From the NCBI GenBank assembly GCA_017984215.1, contig JAGOAA010000005.1:1-64000 (forward strand): a stretch of DNA of 64,000 nt, given 5' to 3'. The DNA comes from Cytophagaceae bacterium. Lineage in GTDB: Bacteria; Bacteroidota; Bacteroidia; Cytophagales; Spirosomataceae. The notes beneath the pieces are model-generated. The model was not told the origin of the DNA, searched no databases, and saw nothing but the letters and a program-made list of their open reading frames with translations. Below are positions 61,197-64,000 of this stretch, piece by piece. Position 1 is the first letter of the stretch, and each line of letters opens with the position of its first letter. The position numbers and the translations under genes are program-made.

Positions 61197-63137
61197 TTAA
61201 AAAGTGCCTAATAAAATAAGCTGTACATTACGCGGCTGCCCCGAATACCCATATTGTTCGACGGGCCTTTGATTCAATACATTTTTCACCAAAGCCTGCA
61301 AGCGCCAATGTTTATTGAACGAATACGTGGATTGCAATTCTGTCCATACATAACGCCCTAACGTCACATCTTGCGTTTGATAACTCGCATCATCATAATA
61401 ATAATCGGTACGTTCCCCCACATATTGGGTATATATACTCGCCGACCATCTTTTCGTCAATTGCTGGTTTAGACGCAAGGAGACCTGGTGCTTAGGCCTG
61501 CGAATCAACGATGAAAAAGTCGAATCTTTTCCATTGATTACCTGATTCATCTGCCCATCTAAATAGGTGTAAGATAATTCTGTGGAGAAACCCTTCCAAG
61601 CATAGCGCGCTTCTAATTCAAGCCCCTTCGTATTTTGCTTAGCTACATTCATGTAGCGCCCATAAGGCTCTTCCATAATCGATTGGAATATAATCCCATC
61701 TTGAACATCCTGCTGGAAAGCGACTAAGCGAACAGTAAACTTTTCCAACTGTTGTTCGAATCCGGCCTCAAGTGTTTTTCCATATTCTGCTTGTAGGGCT
61801 TGATTACCATAAGGTGAATAAAGTTGATACAAAGATGGCGCCTTGAAGCTACTGTAATAATTAGCAAACAACTTTCCTTTGGGCCACACATAGGCATATG
61901 GATTCACATGGTAAGTAAAATTAGTGCCATATAAGGAATGATTACTCAATCGGCCACCTAATTCTAAACCCCAGGCATCTGCTTGATGCTTTTCAAATGT
62001 CAAATAACCTGCAACCAATTGAATGTTGGCCAAAGAGGCCGCTAATGCAGGTGAATCATAGCGTCCGTATCCACTAATCGAAAAATCCGTTTGCGTCGTT
62101 GCTTGATTTCGGTACTCGACTCCAGCTACTGTTTGAATTGAAGCCGGCAAACGCCATTTCACATAACTTTCAGCTCCTTGATTTAAGCCCACATAGGCAG
62201 ACTCGCTATAATTAGAATAAGCATTCGCCGGAATATCAGTCGAATCATTACGAAAAAAGCGATGTGTGATATCTTGAAACACACGAACAAACAAATCACC
62301 CCGCACAAATTGTCGGTGAAATTGCGCTCGAAAAGCATGATTTGAAGCTTTTGCTGCATAATCACGTTCATCAATCGTCGGCCCGCCATCTAAATCAGCA
62401 CGATAAAATTCACTTTGGTAATACAAATCCCAGTCAGAATATTTACCTAATGTACTCCCTACATTGACACGGATGTTTTGTTGGCCCATCCCATCCTTTT
62501 CTTTCTGATTTGCTGCAGCTGAAAATCCTTGTGTTTGAAAATTTTTCAAGGAAAGACCCACACGTAATTTCTTGATTGTTTTCTGGATTTGAAATGCCTC
62601 CGCATGTGTACCTAGGCCACCGCCCTGAAGGCTAATGGAGGTGCCCGATTTACGAGTAACCAAATTAATAACCCCCGCCATCGCATCGGAACCATACAAG
62701 GTAGATTGTCCACCTTTCATAATCTCGATTCTTTCCAAACTCCCTAAATCAATTAAATTCCAATCCAAAACAGACGAAATATGTGAAGGGTCGTTGGCAG
62801 GAAAGCCGTCAATTAAAAGCAATACATTTCCTGTGTTTGCTCCTCGAACATAAACTTCTTGATTACTACCTGGAGCACTTCGGGCCCCAACAATGGAAAT
62901 ACCGACACTTTCTTGCAACAATTCCCCCAAGTTTTTCCCGATACTTCGTTGGATCTGCTCTTGAGAAATCACCGTAATCACCTTGCCTGTTTGGGCCAAT
63001 TTACTGGGATACTTGGAGGCTTTCACTTGAACTTCTGTCAATAAGGAATCCAGGCGAATAGCCGTTTTCGCTGCATACAAACTAGGTAGGCATGCGAATG
63101 AAAACGCTGTTATAAGCGTCAATCGAATGTTAAACAT
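61197..63137 (-). CDS. btuB: TonB-dependent outer-membrane receptor, BtuB-like (cobalamin)
   Basis: A 646-residue outer-membrane receptor. The signal peptide ends near LPSLYA (about residue 22). The plug lies at about 35-155 with VITVISQEQIQRSIGKNLGEL, VYVRGANTGNVLLLIDGFPAN (broken at the family loop), LGSLERIEIMKGGQSTLYGS and MAGVINLVTRK. The barrel runs from there to a C-terminal Phe (VQLILLGTF). The size and plug motifs match BtuB. A cobalamin riboswitch stands directly upstream, which strongly supports vitamin B12 or a related corrinoid as substrate. No btuCDF genes are seen nearby. Energised by TonB-ExbBD from elsewhere. Confidence 0.9.
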   Translation of the reverse strand: MFNIRLTLITAFSFACLPSLYAAKTAIRLDSLLTEVQVKASKYPSKLAQTGKVITVISQEQIQRSIGKNLGELLQESVGISIVGARSAPGSNQEVYVRGANTGNVLLLIDGFPANDPSHISSVLDWNLIDLGSLERIEIMKGGQSTLYGSDAMAGVINLVTRKSGTSISLQGGGLGTHAEAFQIQKTIKKLRVGLSLKNFQTQGFSAAANQKEKDGMGQQNIRVNVGSTLGKYSDWDLYYQSEFYRADLDGGPTIDERDYAAKASNHAFRAQFHRQFVRGDLFVRVFQDITHRFFRNDSTDIPANAYSNYSESAYVGLNQGAESYVKWRLPASIQTVAGVEYRNQATTQTDFSISGYGRYDSPALAASLANIQLVAGYLTFEKHQADAWGLELGGRLSNHSLYGTNFTYHVNPYAYVWPKGKLFANYYSSFKAPSLYQLYSPYGNQALQAEYGKTLEAGFEQQLEKFTVRLVAFQQDVQDGIIFQSIMEEPYGRYMNVAKQNTKGLELEARYAWKGFSTELSYTYLDGQMNQVINGKDSTFSSLIRRPKHQVSLRLNQQLTKRWSASIYTQYVGERTDYYYDDASYQTQDVTLGRYVWTELQSTYSFNKHWRLQALVKNVLNQRPVEQYGYSGQPRNVQLILLGTF

Positions 63138-63147
63138 GTTTTTTGCC

Positions 63148-63200
63148 CATTGGGGCGATCAAATAAAAAGGTAATCGAACGCTCGGCCCCATCGCATCCT
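63148..63200 (-). promoter_or_regulatory. possible expression platform of the cobalamin riboswitch
   Basis: Between the aptamer and the receptor start codon, the transcript carries ATGGGGC and GCCCCA that can pair across about 35 bases, and a second short CCCAATGGGC element right before the start. GGAGG (in CGGAGGATG) lies on the aptamer side. The helix near the start codon fits translational control. There is no T-run for termination. Confidence 0.45.
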
Positions 63201-63221
63201 CCGTGATACAAGGTCAAGAAT

Positions 63222-63378
63222 TATTCAAGGCAGGTCTCCTGACTCAATTCCGTTTCTTTTCTGCCTTCCCAGCCGAAGCCAGTGACCTGAGATGAAAAGC
63301 ATTTTGGAATTTTACAGTTGCGGGGACAGTTTTAGCTTTTAACTAAATTCCCTATTAAGTAACATACGTTGACACATA
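63222..63378 (-). ncRNA. cobalamin (adenosylcobalamin) riboswitch
   Basis: On the minus strand the signature elements occur in order: GGGAATTTAGT, AAACTGTCCCCGCAACTGTAA split over 63321-63342, CAGGTCACTGGCTTCGGCTG near 63269-63290, and GAGTCAGGAGACCTGCC at 63229-63245. These are the conserved core of the B12 riboswitch. It lies 90 bases before the TonB-dependent receptor gene, which it should repress when cobalamin is plentiful. The rest of the 428-base gap holds a -7 element, the expression platform and two hairpin repeats. Confidence 0.93.
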
Positions 63379-63398
63379 CGATACACCCTAAACTGTCA

Positions 63399-63406
63399 CA
63401 AACTTA
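63399..63406 (-). promoter_or_regulatory. -7 element candidate for the riboswitch-receptor transcript
   Basis: TAAGTTTG on the minus strand fits TAnnTTTG exactly and would start the RNA about 15-20 bases before the aptamer. No TTG lies at the expected distance, so the -33 element is not identified. Confidence 0.4.
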
Positions 63407-63477
63407 AGAATAAACTGATAATAATGCATGGTCTTGTGGCAATGAATAAAAAATTAGCAATTTTTGCACAAGGACTT

Positions 63478-63548
63478 GTAACCTCAGGTTTCATCCTGAG
63501 TGATTTACCCAAAACCCCATAACCCCAGGTTTTAACTTGGGGATTACC
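63478..63548. repeat. tandem family C hairpin repeats (C5, C6)
   Basis: C5: TAAC, CTCAGG (63483-63488), TTTCAT, CCTGAG (63495-63500), then TGATTTA. C6: ATAA, CCCCAGGTT (63523-63531), TT, AACTTGGGG (63534-63542), ATTA. Here both copies face the same way, unlike the head-to-head pairs near 19.2 and 23.6 kb. They lie between the riboswitch transcript start and tag. Confidence 0.7.
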
Positions 63549-63565
63549 CTAAACCTAATCACCAC

Positions 63566-64000
63566 ATGAACACACCCACACGTTGCCTCTGGCCTGGAAA
63601 CGACCCACTCTACATCGACTACCACGACAACGAATGGGGAGTACCCGAACACAATGATCCAAGACTCTTCGAACTATTAATCTTAGAAGGATTCCAGTCG
63701 GGCCTATCCTGGATCACCATCCTGCGAAAACGAGAAAATTTCCGAGCGGCTTTTGTTCAATTCGATGCACAAACATTAAGTATGTGGTCAGATGCCCAAC
63801 TAGCCCAATGCCTAGAAAATTCAGGAATCATCCGAAATCGGTTAAAAATCGAAGCTGTTCGGACGAATGCACGCGCTTTTATCCAAATTCAGGAAAAATT
63901 TGGTAGCTTTGACCGATTTATTTGGGATTATGTAGAGCAGCATCCCATAACAAATCAGTTTACCGAGCAAAAGGATTTACCCGCTCAAACAGACTTGTCT
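63566..64000 (+). CDS. tag: DNA-3-methyladenine glycosylase I, 3' truncated by window
   Basis: The frame opens at the ATG at 63566 and runs off the window end after 145 codons. Tag removes 3-methyladenine from alkylated DNA. RCLWPGNDPLYIDYHDNEWG (split at the end by VPEHND) contains the Cys and His-Glu-Trp stretch that binds zinc and base, followed by LFELLILEGFQSGLSWITIL, the conserved KRENFRAAF, NSGIIRNRLKIEAVRTNA and FDRFIWDYV. All match E. coli Tag in order. The second zinc-binding part at the C-terminus lies outside the window. It begins 24 bases after hairpin repeat C6. Confidence 0.95.
   Translation, partial: MNTPTRCLWPGNDPLYIDYHDNEWGVPEHNDPRLFELLILEGFQSGLSWITILRKRENFRAAFVQFDAQTLSMWSDAQLAQCLENSGIIRNRLKIEAVRTNARAFIQIQEKFGSFDRFIWDYVEQHPITNQFTEQKDLPAQTDLS

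Noticed and set aside
63566-64000. Treating the last 435 bases as non-coding because the frame has no stop in the window
   Set aside because: The translated frame matches DNA-3-methyladenine glycosylase I from its first residues, so it is a real gene cut by the window edge.

Overview
The window reads as a chromosomal segment of a member of the Bacteroidota, most likely a Cytophagales-type bacterium of moderate GC. The evidence is a type IX secretion pair (a gliding-motility C-terminal-domain cargo and a PorP/SprF protein), a multi-SLBB Wza-like exporter, Bacteroidota-only families (DUF4954, DUF4833), Rho with a long N-terminal extension, and several promoters of the form TTG-N19-21-TAnnTTTG. 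The genus cannot be fixed from the sequence. I saw no rRNA, tRNA, CRISPR array, prophage or transposase gene.

Region 1 (1-13.8 kb): the 3' part of glmS, then a minus-strand operon of thirteen genes running from about 13.66 kb down to 1.7 kb. Its first gene is a winged-helix regulator behind a near-consensus promoter. Next come two tandem FdtA/QdtA-type ketoisomerases, a hexapeptide N-acyltransferase and a DegT-type aminotransferase, which together make a dTDP-3-acetamido-3,6-dideoxyhexose. The rest encode a Wzy-like membrane protein, two GT-A-like proteins, two GT4 glycosyltransferases, a WzxE-like flippase, two methyltransferase-like proteins and a sugar epimerase. This is a Wzx/Wzy O-antigen or exopolysaccharide locus, more AT-rich than its flanks. 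Its initiating transferase and rmlA/rmlB are not in the window. The Wza-like and Wzz-like genes lie 40 kb away at 52.2-55.8 kb.

Region 2 (13.8-25.3 kb): a GT-C-like membrane protein, an ABC-2 exporter with a LolA-like partner, a PhyH-type oxygenase, an MmcQ/YjbR protein, a secreted NTF2-like/GH130 fusion, a VOC protein with a DUF4954 protein, and an M28 peptidase. The gaps here carry three families of palindromic hairpin repeats, with further copies near 32.1, 41.85 and 63.5 kb.

Region 3 (25.4-46.3 kb): housekeeping and metabolism. It has gcvP, fadN-fadA, rocD, a LigB-type dioxygenase, rho, bioF-bioD-bioA, a DUF4440 protein, a HupE/UreJ protein, nrdB (eukaryote-like class I R2), a small beta-barrel candidate, and uvrA-nuoN.

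Region 4 (46.3-64 kb): a long PurF paralogue, the T9SS cargo with a divergent PorP/SprF gene, the polysaccharide export pair, the rimP-nusA-infB operon with a possible leader attenuator, a DUF4833 protein, a TonB-dependent receptor under a clear cobalamin riboswitch, and the 5' part of tag.

No wholly new multi-gene system stands out. The most interesting signals are the hairpin repeat family with compensatory stem changes, the tandem ketoisomerases in which one copy lacks a key histidine, the NTF2-GH130 fusion, a probably leaderless uvrA, the attenuator-like hairpin ahead of rimP-nusA-infB, and the polysaccharide epimerase whose tail is encoded antisense to glmS.
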